DNA from: Ligula intestinalis
Taxonomy: Eukaryota; Platyhelminthes; Cestoda; Diphyllobothriidea; Diphyllobothriidae
Direction: 5' to 3'
DNA: 64,000 nt
Assembly (NCBI GenBank): GCA_036362985.1
Contig: JAYGXS010000005.1
Span: 8,655,073 to 8,719,072, forward strand
In this document: one piece after another, positions 55,401 through 58,400 of the stretch
Layout: every line of letters begins with the position of its first letter
Numbering within the stretch: the first letter of the stretch is position 1
Position numbers and translations under genes: made by a program
The notes under the pieces: model-generated
Told to the model about the DNA's origin: nothing
The model's database searches: none
What the model saw: only the letters and a program-made list of their open reading frames with translations

Positions 55401-58400
55401 GCAAAAACCGGCAAAAAACGGCTTCTTATTTTTTATGAGCTTTCCCATTGGTTTTTTGCTTCCCTCACAAATCAAGATATATTTTCTGGAAAACATGCAC
55501 AGATTTCTCTCTATTCAATTCATTTAATCGCAAATTAACTTTTCCTAAGTATCATGCTATCTAAGTAGCCATTTTCTACAAAAGATACGCTTTGCTAGTG
55601 TTCAGAACGAAGCTCGTTAAAAAGTCTGCATCCTATCGTGACTAAAATGACCTCAGAATAGACTACCCGATAATCAGTATCACAATTTGAGTCAGTGCCG
55701 ATTAGCGAGAGAGTATCAGTCTTTCGCATATGTCGAAATGTTGCGTGATCATTGGCGTCTACTGTATCTCATGAGCACTAAACTGAAAGTCTAAAGTAGA
55801 TTTCCTGTGGGCATATGTTATTTGAAGCAAGTAAAACATTACCTTTTTTGCAGAATAATCCCAAAACTTTTCAGTCATAATAGGAGTCAGGCATTGAAGG
55901 AGCTTTTAGCTAGCCATCTGCAAAAACTGTTCGGCAAAACATGATTCAATACATTGTATCCATTTTCAAAATGGAACTTTGGCGCGCAACATATAACGTT
56001 GGAAGCCAGTAAATCTTTTATTAAACTTCTTTTATTAGAAAAAGATTATTTTGTTGGATTTAGAAGAGCTTATAATTATGTGACGACTTTACTTAGGATG
56101 GGAAGTTTGCAGCGCGGAATTTGGATACCTTGAATGCAAATGCAACTGCAGTTCGCGTTAAAACCTGTCGAGACTTTTTAACTTTCTCAAATGCAAGGAT
56201 GTTTCAAGTATCAAGTTTTACAAAGACGTAATTTTCTACGAACTGGATGCATGAAAGAACATTTATAAGCATAGGGAATTAAGATTATATTTGAAGTTAT
56301 GAACCAGTCATGAACCAGTGCAAAGAACGCGTAAAGTATATGTTGTCATTTGTAGCGAGTAAGTGTGTTGCCTGCGGCCGAAAAGGTGATTAAAATGTAG
56401 ACACTCCGACGTGTCTAAAATATTTTTGGATCCTGCTGCACGACGATCAATAGTTAAAAACAACCCTGCCCCTCCCCAAGTACTATTTCTGACTGAAAAT
56501 AAATTTCTGCATTTTGGCTAATATTTCTTGGACTCTGTAGGCGCTCATCAAGACGCAAAATTGTGTTGGTAAAGCTATATCTTACGCTTAAAACTTCAGG
56601 AAATTATCAATGTGGCCTCCGATAGGAGTAGCGATTGAGATATCATTGAATGTATGCATGCAGGTAGGCATTTGAGCCTTGTTTTTAATTAGTAGGCCTA
56701 AAACATTGAAGAAGATGTAATTTTGCGCAAATATTTTTAGCTGCGAATACTCCATTTGACTAACATAAGGATTACTCAAACTTATGATGGAAAGTGCAGT
56801 GTTTTTACAACTTTGTAGCAGAACACACTTATGGCAATCCACTTTGCAGGGATTCCAGGCCAGCTATGAAGATAAAATTGCAGAAAAACCTTAACCTAAT
56901 TTCCAATTTGTGAGTTCGCTGCTCCTCTCTCAATCTATTGAAACAAATGTATAAATATAGAGTCATCAAGAGCTAACGCCTTTTATTCACAAGCTATACA
57001 TATGACGTGTTTTTTTTATTATAGAGTGCCATTTTAAACGTTCTCATCAAGATTGGGTGACGAGGAAGAAGGTCATGAAGAAGGTGTCGACAAGAAAACC
57101 TCCTTCCACGCAGCCGACACTGAACCAACTGACACGACATATTTCTCTTTTTTAAGGTAGAAAGTATGTATCAGTTTTCACAATCTACGTAGTATGCCTG
57201 GAAATGTGAAAAAATAGACGTCATTTGTGGTATCTGCCTTCATTTATTCTAACAATGTATAATTTTATGATCAGAGAGTTACTCAAAACTGGTTTCATTT
57301 ACGCAAATTCATGTGCCTTCATTTGACTACGATTGTATGAAGGACTCCTGTGCGGACGATAATTATATTGAATTTTTTCTGTTGGGAACAGTTAAGTTAT
57401 TACCAAAGGAAACTTTAAGCAATAAAAAAAGAAGGAATTTGACTTTTCCTTCATGCCGATAGTTTTATTTTCCCGAGTTTATGGAATTGTAATTGAAAAA
57501 TAAACGTAACGGCTTGCAGAAAGTGTTTATATTTTTTTCGGCAATAGGGCTATTCTGAAGCGCGTTCGTAGGGTCTGGTGTGGGAGGGGCAATTCATTAT
57601 GCAGATTTATGGACTTCCTGTCGAAGATTCTTACTCTTCGTTATGGTTTCTGGAGGAGCTGGCCACATCTGCGCAGTTCTAAGGGCAGTAGTCAGCCCCT
57701 CCCCCTACAGTCGTTAAGGACCGGAGGGGGTAATGCAACCGGCAAACAGGGGCCAGGAATAGCAACCATCACTCATATTGGCCTGGTTTTTATATTCAGG
57801 GACTGACCCAAATATTAATGGCCAGAAAATTCGACCTCCCAGTGCGCAAGATGACCTATTCATGCGCCCAATCGCATGTTTATGCACGCAAGCCACGGAA
57901 AAAAGACGGATGTATCATTCAGGGTAAACTCTCGTGCGAGCTTCCGGCAGTTTTCCCAACTGCAGTCTCTAAAATGTGCTGTTCTTTTGCTGATAATTCA
58001 CACGCCTGACAAATGGATTGCATTCACTGCGTCAGGAGTCGTGATCAAAATTTAGGGTTAGGGTTCATTTCGAGGTACTTTGTAAAAAAATTGTCTGGTA
58101 ATGGTTCTTTATAAACAGCCGTACAGTAACAAAAAGCCTATGTTTTTATGGTAACTGACGGGCGGTAATAGGGGTTATATGGGTGGGGCATACCGGAGGG
58201 AAGGAAAATCGAAGAAGCTAATAAAACTAAAATAAGACTTTACTAAAAACTTAACTTAAACTAAGCTACAACTGATAAAAGTCGTTATGAACAAAAAATT
58301 GAAATATGCTAAGGCTAAACGAAAGCTAAACTAAAATAAAACTTAACTCTTGCTTATAAAACTGAAAAATAAACGAAAAATAAGCGGACAATTAACTTAA